Part shown: positions 32,546-39,183 of the stretch, piece by piece | How positions within the stretch are numbered: position 1 is the stretch's first letter | Layout of the letters: every line of letters starts with the position of its first letter | Origin: an uncultured Verrucomicrobia subdivision 3 bacterium | Lineage (GTDB): Bacteria > Verrucomicrobiota > Verrucomicrobiae > Limisphaerales > UBA11358 | DNA length: 39,183 nucleotides | Assembly: GCA_903847285.1 (NCBI GenBank) | Contig: CAINDH010000011.1 | Location: 1-39,183, forward strand | Direction: 5' to 3' | Notes under the pieces: generated by a model | The model's database searches: none | The model's input: only the letters and a program-made list of their open reading frames with translations | Told to the model about the DNA's origin: nothing | Position numbers and translations under genes: made by a program

Positions 32546-33517
32546 TCAATTTGCCTCCACGCGCAGCAAAGCTGCGTCGGACATCGCCACAACTTCCGTC
32601 CGTTCCAAGCTCGCGGGAATCAAACTGAAATCGCCGGCGGATAATTTCACCGAGGTCGCCCCGCTCCTGATCTCCACCGCGCCGCTGGTCACGGCGACGA
32701 TTTGAAGTTTCTTCGGCTGCAACAGACCATCCGCGCCGGAAGCGAGTTTCCACGCTTCCACGGTGAACAGCGGATCGTTCACCAGCGAGCGCTTCAGAAC
32801 TTTTCCATGAGCAACGAATGTTGTCTCCACCAGCTTCGGCTCGAAGTCGTTGAATTCAATGCTCGCCAACGATTGCGCCACGTGCATCTCGCGAGGTTTG
32901 CCGTCCAAGCCAAGGCGATTCCAGTCGAACACGCGGTAGGTCGTGTCGGAGTTCTGTTGGATCTCGAAAATCACCAAACCGTCGCCGATGGCATGGACGC
33001 GACCGCTCGGCAGAAACATCGTGTCACCGGCTTTGACCGGAATTTTATGGAAGCACTCTGCCACGCTACCGTCGGAAATTTTTTGCTCAAACTCCGCGCC
33101 TTTCACACCGCGTTTGAGGCCGACGTAAAGGCTCGCACCCGGCGCGGCATCGGCGATGAACCACATCTCCGTCTTCGGCTCGCCTTTGAGTTCTGCCGCT
33201 TTGCTCGCGGGCGGATGCACTTGGAGCGACAGTTTTTCGCGCGCGTCGAGAATTTTACAGAGCAGCGGAAAGCGTCCTTCAGCCGCTGATTTTGCGCCGC
33301 CAAGAATTTCCGCCGCGTGATTTTCCATCAGCCAGCGAAGGTCTTTCCCCGCCAGCGCGCCGTTGGCAATGACACTGGCATCGCCCGGCCGGTCAGAAAT
33401 TTCCCACGCCTCGCCAATCCGGCCAGCGGGAATTATTTTGGCGTAAAGCCGCTCCAGTTCGCGCCCGCCCCAGATGCGGTCTTTGAAAATCGGCTTGAAA
33501 ACAAAAGGATATAGCAT
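32546..33517 (-). CDS. manA: Mannose-6-phosphate isomerase, type I (short form)
   Basis: A 323-residue zinc enzyme that interconverts fructose-6-phosphate and mannose-6-phosphate, feeding mannose into glycolysis or GDP-mannose synthesis. The cupin metal ligands are visible: SLQVHP (Gln99, His101), KTEMWF (Glu117) and GRVHAIGDG (His175). The N-terminal segment FKPIFKDRIWGGREL is typical of this family, and the later QNSDTTYRVFDWNR motif confirms it. Length fits the short Bacillus-type enzymes rather than the long E. coli type. The start is the ATG at 33517. It converges on yqgE and lies 117 bases downstream of accA on the same strand. Confidence 0.95.
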   Translation of the reverse strand: MLYPFVFKPIFKDRIWGGRELERLYAKIIPAGRIGEAWEISDRPGDASVIANGALAGKDLRWLMENHAAEILGGAKSAAEGRFPLLCKILDAREKLSLQVHPPASKAAELKGEPKTEMWFIADAAPGASLYVGLKRGVKGAEFEQKISDGSVAECFHKIPVKAGDTMFLPSGRVHAIGDGLVIFEIQQNSDTTYRVFDWNRLGLDGKPREMHVAQSLASIEFNDFEPKLVETTFVAHGKVLKRSLVNDPLFTVEAWKLASGADGLLQPKKLQIVAVTSGAVEIRSGATSVKLSAGDFSLIPASLERTEVVAMSDAALLRVEAN

Positions 33518-33535
33518 GGGAAATTTAATCGCGTG

Positions 33536-33547
33536 AAAGCCGCCAAG
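33536..33547 (-). repeat. Short dispersed repeat, copy 2
   Basis: Read leftward this is CTTGGCGGCTTT, identical to 31131-31142, again with a related TTCCTTCGCAT word before it. It sits in the gap between the accA stop and the manA start. Confidence 0.35.
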
Positions 33548-33634
33548 TATGCGAAGGAAAAATGCCGCGGTTTATTGCTTCAATATTCAACTGTGTTTTG
33601 CAGTTTTCCTACGTGTTCTTCGCACGACACCATT

Positions 33635-34651
33635 TTAACTGACCACAGGTTCAGCCGGCTTGACCGGCTTGAGCTCACCATTGGCATCAGGTTTTTCGAT
33701 GAAATGGCCGTGGGCGCGGAATTTGGCATAGCGCTGTTTCAATCGGTCAGCCACCGACAGCGCCAGCACCTCTTCAAGATGTTGAAGCAAGCGCGCCTTG
33801 AGGATTTGGGCGGTGGAATCATAATCGGTATGCGCGCCGCCAAGCGGTTCAGCCAGGATTTCGTCCACGAGCTTGAGTTGGAGCAAATCTTTCGCAGTGA
33901 TTTTCAATGCGGCCGCAGCTTTACCGGCATTGGCGCGGTCTTTCCACAGAATCGCCGCGCAACCTTCGGGGCTGATGACGGAATAATAGGCATTCTCCAA
34001 AATCAAAACACGGTCGGCGACCCCAATGCCTAGCGCGCCGCCGGAACCGCCTTCGCCGATGACGGCGGAGATGACGGGAACTTCAAGCATCATCATTTCG
34101 CGTAAATTGACGGCAATAGCTTCGGAGATATGGCGTTCCTCGGCGGCTACGCCCGGATACGCGCCCGCTGTGTCAATCAACGTGATGACGGGCAGGTTGA
34201 ATTTGTGCGCAAGCTTCATCAGGCGCAGCGCCTTGCGATACCCCTCCGGATGTGCGGAACCGAAGTTGCGCAGGATGTTTTCCTTGGTATTGCGTCCCTT
34301 CTGCGTGCCAATGACCACGACCCGGTGGCCACCAAGTCGCGCAAAGCCGCCTACCATGGCGTGATCGTCGGCATACATCCGGTCGCCGTGCAATTCCTGA
34401 AAGTCGGTGAAGGTTTTCCCCAAATAATCCAACGTGTAAGGCCGCTTGGGGTGACGGGCGAGTTGGACGCGTTGCCAGGGCGTAAGATGCGTGAAAATCT
34501 GGCGGCGGGTTTCCTCCAGCTTTTTCTCAATGAGTTGAATCTCCTCTTCAAAGCTAATGCCCAGTGAGTGTTTTTCCGGGTGCAGGCGCAAATCGTCCAG
34601 TTTGTTCTGCAATTCCGTGATGGGCTTCTCGAAGTCGAGCTGATGTTTCAT
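33635..34651 (-). CDS. accA: Acetyl-CoA carboxylase carboxyltransferase, alpha subunit
   Basis: A 338-residue subunit that, with AccD, transfers carboxyl from biotin to acetyl-CoA, the first step of fatty-acid synthesis. The family opening LDFEKPITELQNKLDDL and the core blocks are plain: PWQRVQLARHPKRPYTLDY, FQELHGDRMYADDHAMVGG, HPEGYRKALRLMKLAHKF, LIDTAGAYPGVAAEERHISE and IGEGGSGGALGIGVADRVL. I chose the ATG at 34651 because it gives the standard N-terminus; a farther in-frame start at 34717 adds 22 unrelated residues. The last 20 or so residues (rich in Lys, Pro and Glu) extend past the usual end. accD is not in the window. A 400-base gap with promoter and terminator signals lies upstream. 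Confidence 0.96.
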   Translation of the reverse strand: MKHQLDFEKPITELQNKLDDLRLHPEKHSLGISFEEEIQLIEKKLEETRRQIFTHLTPWQRVQLARHPKRPYTLDYLGKTFTDFQELHGDRMYADDHAMVGGFARLGGHRVVVIGTQKGRNTKENILRNFGSAHPEGYRKALRLMKLAHKFNLPVITLIDTAGAYPGVAAEERHISEAIAVNLREMMMLEVPVISAVIGEGGSGGALGIGVADRVLILENAYYSVISPEGCAAILWKDRANAGKAAAALKITAKDLLQLKLVDEILAEPLGGAHTDYDSTAQILKARLLQHLEEVLALSVADRLKQRYAKFRAHGHFIEKPDANGELKPVKPAEPVVS

Positions 34652-34749
34652 GCGATAAGATTTTAACCGTCCGCCGTGGTGAATCAATGCGTAATTCAGC
34701 CGGAGACACACAGCCATCGGAACGCAGACTGGATACTGGCGCTCCAGAA

Positions 34750-34934
34750 AAATTAAGAGGCCGGACTTGCGTCCGGCCTCAATGGTGAAAAGGATTATAC
34801 GCCTTCACCTAGGCGCTCAGAAGGGCGATGCGACCAACTTGGGGCGCTGTCCGAGCCGCACCGCGAGCAAATCCTCTATGCCAACCCTAAACGGACAGCG
34901 AAATCTTCAACCCAACCAAAAATTATTCAACCGA
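34750..34934 (-). ncRNA. Candidate small RNA, about 185 nt, ECF-promoter driven
   Basis: Inferred from three signals in the right order on one strand: an ECF-type promoter placing the start near 34934, a structured interior, and an intrinsic terminator at 34780-34757 with its T-tract to 34750. Inside, CGCTGTCCG (34900-34892) and CGGACAGCG (34853-34845) pair perfectly over nine bases around a 38-base loop. A CGCC/GGCG hairpin lies closer to the end. There is no ATG-started reading frame of any length. I do not recognise an RNA family. A TATAAT at 34799-34794 may instead start a short accA leader, so the true 5' end is uncertain. Confidence 0.4.
34757..34780 (-). terminator. Strong intrinsic terminator upstream of accA
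   Basis: GAGGCCGGAC and GTCCGGCCTC pair perfectly over ten bases around a TTGC loop. Read leftward the hairpin is followed by TTAATTTTT, a good T-tract; rightward it is followed by AATGGTG, so it acts leftward. It lies about 270 bases past the pgl stop and 105 bases before the accA ATG. That is too far from pgl for its ordinary terminator and suggests that a separate short transcript ends here. Confidence 0.85.
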
Positions 34935-34939
34935 TACCC

Positions 34940-34969
34940 ATTCAGACGCAGCTGAAACAGAAAGGTTCA
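34940..34969 (-). promoter_or_regulatory. ECF sigma-type promoter
   Basis: On the reverse strand TGAACC (34969-34964) is separated by 15 bases from CGTCTGAAT (34948-34940). The GAAC -35 core and the CGTC/TCTGA -10 core at this spacing are hallmarks of ECF (RpoE-type) promoters. The stretch before it (around 34971-34990) is rich in A and T runs, as an UP element would be. No protein gene starts behind it for almost 300 bases. Whether the ECF factor at 3436-4035 reads it is unknown. Confidence 0.55.
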
Positions 34970-35051
34970 AACTTTTTTCAAAAATTTTTCCCGTTTCATT
35001 TCCAGCTCCTGCTGACGCCATTATTCAAGCAATTAACCGTCTGGTTACAAG

Positions 35052-35774
35052 TTAAAACCCGGCCAGATCGGAAAAAATTTTGACCGAACGCAGCTGGATG
35101 ATGCGAGCGAGCGGCGTTGCCCCATCTGGCTTCAAGGTTTCACGCAAGGCGTCGGCTTTGCCCGCGCCGGAGACCAGCGCCCAGACCTGACGCGCTTCGG
35201 TGATAGTCTGGTAGCTCAAGGAAATCCGTGTTGGCGGTGGTTTGGGCGAATCCACCACCGCCAAAAATGGCGCAGCGCAGTTCAGGATTTCCGGCCCCGC
35301 GTTCGGGAACAACGAAGCGACGTGGCCATCCTCGCCCATTCCCAGCAAAACCAGGTCGAGAACCGGCCTGCTATTTGTGTTTTGCGGTGCGATGCGACAC
35401 AACTCTGCTTCGGCATTTTTCACCGCCGCTTGAAGCGAATCTTCTCCGCGCAAGCGATGAATTTTCTCGGCGGTGATGTTCAGCGGCGTGAACAAGAGTT
35501 CATTCGCCATTTTGAAATTGCTTTCCGGGTCAGTCGGCGGCAGGCAGCGTTCGTCCGCCCAGAAAAAGTGACAGTTGCCGAAAGAAACGCCGCGCGCCTT
35601 GCCCTGCTCCACTGTGGCGGTGAAGAATTTTTGCGTGATGCGCCCGCCGGAAAGCGCAACGCAATGCTGTTTACCCGCGCGATTGGCCGTTTCAATTTCA
35701 TCCAGCCACGCGCTGGCGGCGGCGCAGGCCAACTCGTCGGCGCTGGCCAAGGAAAGTAAGTCGAAATACGGCAT
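35052..35774 (-). CDS. pgl: 6-phosphogluconolactonase (DevB type)
   Basis: A 240-residue enzyme that hydrolyses 6-phosphogluconolactone, step two of the oxidative pentose-phosphate pathway. Motifs: CVALSGGRITQKFF (the sugar-phosphate-binding loop, usually LSGGSTP), FFWADERCLPPTDPESNF (DER...SN) and LLGMGEDGHVASLFP. I chose the ATG at 35774, eight bases past the zwf stop, because MPYFDLLSLASADEL reads as a normal family start. The alternative at 35810 would overlap zwf and add 12 polar residues. It is co-directional with and directly behind zwf, so the two catalyse consecutive steps from one transcript. Confidence 0.94.
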   Translation of the reverse strand: MPYFDLLSLASADELACAAASAWLDEIETANRAGKQHCVALSGGRITQKFFTATVEQGKARGVSFGNCHFFWADERCLPPTDPESNFKMANELLFTPLNITAEKIHRLRGEDSLQAAVKNAEAELCRIAPQNTNSRPVLDLVLLGMGEDGHVASLFPNAGPEILNCAAPFLAVVDSPKPPPTRISLSYQTITEARQVWALVSGAGKADALRETLKPDGATPLARIIQLRSVKIFSDLAGF

Positions 35775-35782
35775 TTGAAATT

Positions 35783-37333
35783 TTACTTTATCACCTGCGG
35801 CTCGTGCCATTCGTGACCGGTTTGCGCGAGCAGATCGTCGGCAGCAATCGGGCCCCAGGTGCCGGCGGAATAAAATTCACGGTTCGTCAGCGCCTTACCT
35901 TCCCAGCCGGTGCGGATGGAGTCGGCGATCTTCCATGCGGTCTCCACTTCGTCACGGCGGATAAAGAGCGTCGCGTCGCCGGCGATAGCTTCGAGCAGCA
36001 GGCGTTCGTAGGCTTCAGGCGTGTAGGCGCCAAACTCGGCGTCGTAGCTGAAGTGCATCCGCACGGGGCGCACGCCAATGGTCGTGCCAGGAATCTTGCC
36101 GTTAAAGTGCAGCGAAATCCCTTCGTTAGGCTGGAGGCGCAGCGTGAGCGCGTTGGCGTCGAGATGCGAACCGCATTGCGCGGCGAAAAGGACATTCGGC
36201 GTCGGGCGGAATTGAATCCGCACTTCGCTGGCGCTCGCGGGGAGATTTTTTCCGGTGCGCAGATAAAACGGCACACCACTCCAGCGCCAGTTATCAATCA
36301 GCAATTTCATCGCGACGAAGGTTTCGACGTTCGAGTCCGGCTTCACTTTGACTTCCTGCCGATAGCCGGGGCGCGGTTGTCCACCAACCGAGCCAGCGAA
36401 GTATTGGCCGCGCACGATTTGCTTGGCGACATCCTCCGGCGTGAGCGGGCGGATCGATTGCAGCAGCTTCACTTTTTCGTTGCGCACGGCCTCCGCTTCG
36501 AGCGACACGGGCGGTTCCATCGCAATGAGAGACAGCACTTGCAGCATGTGGTTCTGCACCATGTCGCGCAGCGCACCGGCTTCTTCATAATAACCGCCGC
36601 GATCGCCGACACCGATTTTTTCGGAGACGGTAAGTTGGATGGAATCCACGGATTCACGGTTCCAGAGGCGCTCGAAAATGGAATTGGAAAAGCGGAACAT
36701 CAAAATGTTCTGCACCGTTTCCTTGCCGAGATAATGGTCAATGCGGAAGACCTGCGACTCGTGCGCGTAGCGGGTCAGCTCTTTGTTGAGGGTCTGCGCG
36801 GAAGCGAGGTCGTGGCCGAAGGGTTTTTCGACGACGAGCCGTTGCCAGCCAGGGCCGTCTTTTTTCAGCAGGCCAGACTTGTGAACTTGCTCGACGACTT
36901 CGCCAAACTGGCTGGGCGAAATGGCGAGGTAGAACAACAAGTTGTCACGCAGCGCGGGGTTGCCGAATGATTCCAACTGTTTTCCGAGTTTGGCGTAAGC
37001 GGCGTTGTCCGTCAGATCACCTACGCAGTAAAAAATATTCGCGGAAAAATCCTTCCAGACTTGTTCATCCACCGGCTTGGTGCGGGAAAATTGGTCGAGC
37101 GCCGTGCGCAATTCCTGCCGCCACAGCGCGTCCGTCTTCTCGCGCCGCGCGAAGCCGATGACGCGGAAGGTCGCGGGCATCTGCTTTTCCTTGAAAAGAT
37201 GATAGAGCGCGGGAATCAGTTTGCGCGCCGTGAGGTCGCCGCTGGCGCCGAAGATGACGATCGAGCAGGTGTCGAGGTTTTTGCGGTCGCCGTTGCCGCC
37301 GGCAGTCTTGGCAGGAGAGTTCAGAATTCTCAT
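35783..37333 (-). CDS. zwf: Glucose-6-phosphate 1-dehydrogenase
   Basis: A 516-residue NADP-linked dehydrogenase that opens the oxidative pentose-phosphate pathway. The Rossmann motif IVIFGASGDLTARKL starts near residue 25. EKPFGHDL (about 169) and the substrate-binding and catalytic segment FRIDHYLGKETVQN (Asp199, His200) follow. PFYLRTGKNLP and IQFRPTPNVLF are further family blocks. I chose the ATG at 37333; a TTG at 37369 adds 12 residues of no family character. It lies 113 bases after the stop of the receiver gene on the same strand and eight bases before pgl. No gnd is in the window. Confidence 0.96.
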   Translation of the reverse strand: MRILNSPAKTAGGNGDRKNLDTCSIVIFGASGDLTARKLIPALYHLFKEKQMPATFRVIGFARREKTDALWRQELRTALDQFSRTKPVDEQVWKDFSANIFYCVGDLTDNAAYAKLGKQLESFGNPALRDNLLFYLAISPSQFGEVVEQVHKSGLLKKDGPGWQRLVVEKPFGHDLASAQTLNKELTRYAHESQVFRIDHYLGKETVQNILMFRFSNSIFERLWNRESVDSIQLTVSEKIGVGDRGGYYEEAGALRDMVQNHMLQVLSLIAMEPPVSLEAEAVRNEKVKLLQSIRPLTPEDVAKQIVRGQYFAGSVGGQPRPGYRQEVKVKPDSNVETFVAMKLLIDNWRWSGVPFYLRTGKNLPASASEVRIQFRPTPNVLFAAQCGSHLDANALTLRLQPNEGISLHFNGKIPGTTIGVRPVRMHFSYDAEFGAYTPEAYERLLLEAIAGDATLFIRRDEVETAWKIADSIRTGWEGKALTNREFYSAGTWGPIAADDLLAQTGHEWHEPQVIK

Positions 37334-37446
37334 GCCGGCAACTGTCGCGGAAACACGGCCGGATTTCAACCCTGCTTATTCGCAAAAACCGCCGGCAGCA
37401 TGAAATGAATGGCGGTGAACGATGAAAAGAATTCAACCCGGCGAAA

Positions 37447-37992
37447 TCAGCGCGCGGGCTGTGCGCTGGAAGCTTTGCGGACAGCCAAGAAGTCCAAACA
37501 CTGATCCAGCCATAACAACCGGCGCGGACTGCGGCCGGAAGCAGTGGCCGATGACAAGACTGACTTCGGCCGCGTAGATTTCAAGTGTGGCGCGGGATTT
37601 CTGGCGGCACGTTCCAAGGTCGCGATAATTTTTTCAAACGTAGAACCTTTCAGCAGGAAATCCGTCGCACCATTGGTGATCGCACGTTGTTTTGATTCAC
37701 TGTCAAAGCACGTCGTGAACATCACCACTTGCGTTTGCCGGGAGAGCGCCTTGATGGGGCGGATGGCGTCGAGGCCGTTCGCCTCGCCCATCTGGATGTC
37801 GAGCAAGATGGCGTCCGGGCCGGGCTGACTGGCGAGCGCACTCAACACCGCATTCGGCGAATGAAATTCCCTCGTGCAGCGCACTTCTTTACAATGGCTG
37901 AGCAAATCCTTCAACGCGCTGCGCACGCCTTTATGGTCATCGACCAACCAGACGTTGAGAGTGGTGCGCGGGTCGGGGTTTGAGGTATTCAT
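37447..37992 (-). CDS. Stand-alone receiver-domain response regulator
   Basis: A 181-residue protein with one phosphoacceptor receiver domain. The acidic pocket is WLVDDHKGVRSAL (Asp18-Asp19), the phosphorylation site is ILLDIQMGEANGLDAI (Asp65), the switch Thr is in VVMFTTCF (about 93-94) and the conserved Lys is in DFLLKGS (Lys115). The domain resembles those of NarL/LuxR-type regulators. However, residues 135-181 (rich in Ser, Arg and Ala) hold no helix-turn-helix, and no DNA-binding domain follows in any frame. It probably acts by protein contact or as a phosphate sink. I chose the ATG at 37992, since upstream in-frame codons match nothing. No histidine kinase is near. It is divergent from purS. 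Confidence 0.88.
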   Translation of the reverse strand: MNTSNPDPRTTLNVWLVDDHKGVRSALKDLLSHCKEVRCTREFHSPNAVLSALASQPGPDAILLDIQMGEANGLDAIRPIKALSRQTQVVMFTTCFDSESKQRAITNGATDFLLKGSTFEKIIATLERAARNPAPHLKSTRPKSVLSSATASGRSPRRLLWLDQCLDFLAVRKASSAQPAR

Positions 37993-38220
37993 GGCGATCA
38001 GTTCCTTGACTGAGATTGAATTTAGCTTTCCCCATGCCAAACCGGCGGCAGCGCAGATTGCTGGCAAATGCGCGTTCCGACAGCTTCCCGCCCCCCGAAT
38101 CGCTGTCCAACAATAGCCAGCGTGAATAATTATCAACGCACGAAAAACTGCTCGCCCCATGAAAAAAGATTCGGCATCATGAGGGTTCGATTTTCACGGG
38201 ATAATTCCCCCCGTTCGCAC

Positions 38221-38466
38221 ATGAAAGCTAAAATAATTATCACTCCGAAAAAAGCCGTCGTTGACCCGCAAGGCATCACCGTCAAAAAAGCTCTGGAACA
38301 CATGGGCTACACCGGCGTCACCGGCGTCCACATCGGCAAATATATCGAAATCGACCTCGCGCCCGGCACGGACAAAGCGGCGGCCAGCAAAGCTTTGAAC
38401 GACGCCGCGCACAAGCTGTTGAGCAACCCGGTGATCGAGGATTACAAACTGGAAATCACTGACTGA
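38221..38466 (+). CDS. purS: Phosphoribosylformylglycinamidine synthase subunit PurS
   Basis: An 81-residue protein, the small subunit that bridges PurL and PurQ in the ATP-dependent amidation of FGAR to FGAM in purine synthesis. Family features: KAKIIITPKKAVVDPQGITV (first strand and the DPQG turn), KKALEHMGYTGVTGVHIGKY, and the ending NPVIEDYKLEITD. Length is typical. I chose the ATG at 38221; an earlier in-frame start at 38068 adds 51 residues with no family match. purQ follows after 80 bases that hold an inverted repeat, and the two are presumably one operon. Confidence 0.95.
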   Translation: MKAKIIITPKKAVVDPQGITVKKALEHMGYTGVTGVHIGKYIEIDLAPGTDKAAASKALNDAAHKLLSNPVIEDYKLEITD

Positions 38467-38472
38467 ATTTAC

Positions 38473-38542
38473 GATCTGCGATTTACGATCGACGAACCGC
38501 TAGGTCGTTGACGCGTAAATCGTAAATCGTGAATCGCAAATC
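38473..38542. repeat. Imperfect inverted repeat between purS and purQ
   Basis: The arms at 38473-38494 and 38521-38542 are inverted copies, 18 of 22 positions pairing, around a 26-base loop. The left side is itself a tandem of two related 14-base units, ATTTACGATCTGCG and ATTTACGATCGACG (38467-38494). The element fills most of the purS-purQ gap and has no T-tract after it. It could be a mobile-type small repeat, an mRNA-stability hairpin or an attenuator. Confidence 0.75.
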
Positions 38543-38546
38543 AAAA

Positions 38547-39183
38547 ATGAACTTTGCTGTTCTCCAATTTCCCGCCAGTAACTGCGACCAGGACGCCGTC
38601 CACGCCGTGCGGCACTTCGGCCATTCCGCGCGGCTCGTCTGGCACAAGGACGCCTCGCTCGGCGACACCGACTGCGTCATCGTGCCCGGCGGTTTCAGCT
38701 ACGGCGATTATCTGCGCTGCGGCGCGATCGCGCGGTTCAGCCCCGTCATGCAGGCCGTGAAACAATTCGCCGACAACGGCGGCCTCGTCCTTGGCATCTG
38801 CAACGGCTTTCAAGTCCTCACAGAAGCCGGCTTGCTACCAGGCGCGCTCATCCGCAACCGCGACCTGCAATTCCACTGCGAAAACATTTTCCTCAAGACC
38901 GCCACGAACGATTCGCCGTTCACCAGCCAGATTCCGGCGGGAAAAATTCTCCGCGTGCCCATCGCCCATGGCGAAGGCTGCTATTTTGCCGACGAAGCCA
39001 CGCTCGCGAAGCTCAAGGCCAACAACCAGATTTTGTGGCAATACTGCGACGCCAGCGGAAACCTGACCGACACCGCGAATCCCAACGGCGCGCTGCAAAA
39101 CATCGCCGGTATCTGCAATGAAAAACGCAACGTGGCCGGCCTGATGCCGCACCCCGAACGCGCCTGCGAACCGCTCCTCGGCA
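38547..39183 (+). CDS. purQ: Phosphoribosylformylglycinamidine synthase glutaminase subunit PurQ (cut by window edge)
   Basis: 212 complete codons of a class I glutamine amidotransferase that supplies ammonia to PurL for FGAM synthesis. The start [18 protein letters not shown] is typical. The oxyanion segment [16 protein letters not shown], the nucleophile in [18 protein letters not shown] (Cys85) and the His-Glu pair in [14 protein letters not shown] (His201, Glu203) are all present. Only about 15-20 C-terminal residues should be missing beyond 39183. The ATG at 38547 starts directly after the inverted repeat, with no clear Shine-Dalgarno. It follows purS on the same strand. Confidence 0.95.
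   Translation, partial: MNFAVLQFPASNCDQDAVHAVRHFGHSARLVWHKDASLGDTDCVIVPGGFSYGDYLRCGAIARFSPVMQAVKQFADNGGLVLGICNGFQVLTEAGLLPGALIRNRDLQFHCENIFLKTATNDSPFTSQIPAGKILRVPIAHGEGCYFADEATLAKLKANNQILWQYCDASGNLTDTANPNGALQNIAGICNEKRNVAGLMPHPERACEPLLG

Larger units (their letters stand above)
34652..35051. other. Intergenic region between pgl and accA with strand-specific RNA signals
   Basis: No protein gene is supported in these 400 bases. Read leftward, in the direction of both flanking genes, it holds an ECF-type promoter (34969-34940), a nine-base perfect inverted repeat (34892-34900 with 34845-34853), a TATAAT box (34799-34794) and a ten-base-pair hairpin with a T-tract (34780-34757). Nearer accA is a second weak promoter (TTGATT, 16 bases, TAAAAT) ending about 12 bases before its ATG. 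Confidence 0.55.

Noticed and set aside
32562..32576. CGCAGC-AAA-GCTGCG hairpin
   Set aside because: It lies inside the manA coding end and has no T-tract; six base pairs can arise by chance in GC-rich coding DNA.
34845..34900. The long-loop stem as part of a known RNA (6S, SRP RNA, tmRNA, riboswitch)
   Set aside because: None of the conserved core sequences that I know for these families is present, so no family name is given.
35804..36970. A 388-codon plus-strand frame opposite zwf
   Set aside because: zwf on the other strand is certain; the antisense frame shows no family pattern.
1..39183. CRISPR arrays, insertion sequences, integrases, prophage genes
   Set aside because: No regular spacer-repeat pattern, transposase or integrase motif was found on either strand; the repeats seen are short and isolated or are protein-coding repeats.

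Overview
The window looks like a chromosomal segment of a Verrucomicrobiota bacterium, probably close to the Pedosphaera/Limisphaera group. This is an inference from gene content. The window holds a PEP-CTERM surface protein, a giant passenger-repeat (PATR) protein, several secreted proteins ending in the same C-terminal domain, a pseudopilin-type C-terminal domain, a DPE2-like MalQ, and almost no Shine-Dalgarno sequences. Housekeeping genes (glnD, thiE, yqgE, manA, accA, zwf, pgl, purS, purQ) alternate with blocks of secreted carbohydrate-active enzymes.

Layout. Positions 1-98 hold the first 32 codons of a leftward gene whose N-terminus resembles DUF499-type, phage-defence-associated ATPases. 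It lies just past the 3' end of a tRNA-Gly(CCC) gene (405-478), as expected at an island boundary. Next come glnD (leftward), then an ECF sigma factor and a GH105 lipoprotein (rightward). From 11134 down to 5196 a leftward set reads CE15-type esterase, GH78 rhamnosidase, sialidase-like lipoprotein and a small membrane protein. With GH105 it suggests breakdown of a rhamnose- and uronate-rich polysaccharide. A strong terminator (11183-11214) separates this set from a 2593-codon leftward gene for a secreted repeat protein (11233-19014).

The starch region follows. A rightward GH77 4-alpha-glucanotransferase with two N-terminal starch-binding modules (19407-22067) converges, across a bidirectional terminator, on a leftward set: two large secreted GH13 proteins (30263 to 22961) and a PEP-CTERM gene broken by one in-frame TAA. 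A palindrome overlapping a perfect -35 box lies upstream of the GH13 pair.

The right third carries a coiled-coil protein with a pseudopilin-like tail, thiE (containing a 14-bp tandem repeat), yqgE, manA, accA, pgl, zwf, a stand-alone receiver protein, and the divergent purS-purQ pair, cut by the window edge. The 400-base gap between pgl and accA holds an ECF-type promoter, an internal inverted repeat and a clear terminator on one strand. This is a candidate small RNA of about 185 nt, and with the DUF499 edge it is the most novel signal here. No CRISPR array, insertion sequence, integrase or rRNA gene was seen.
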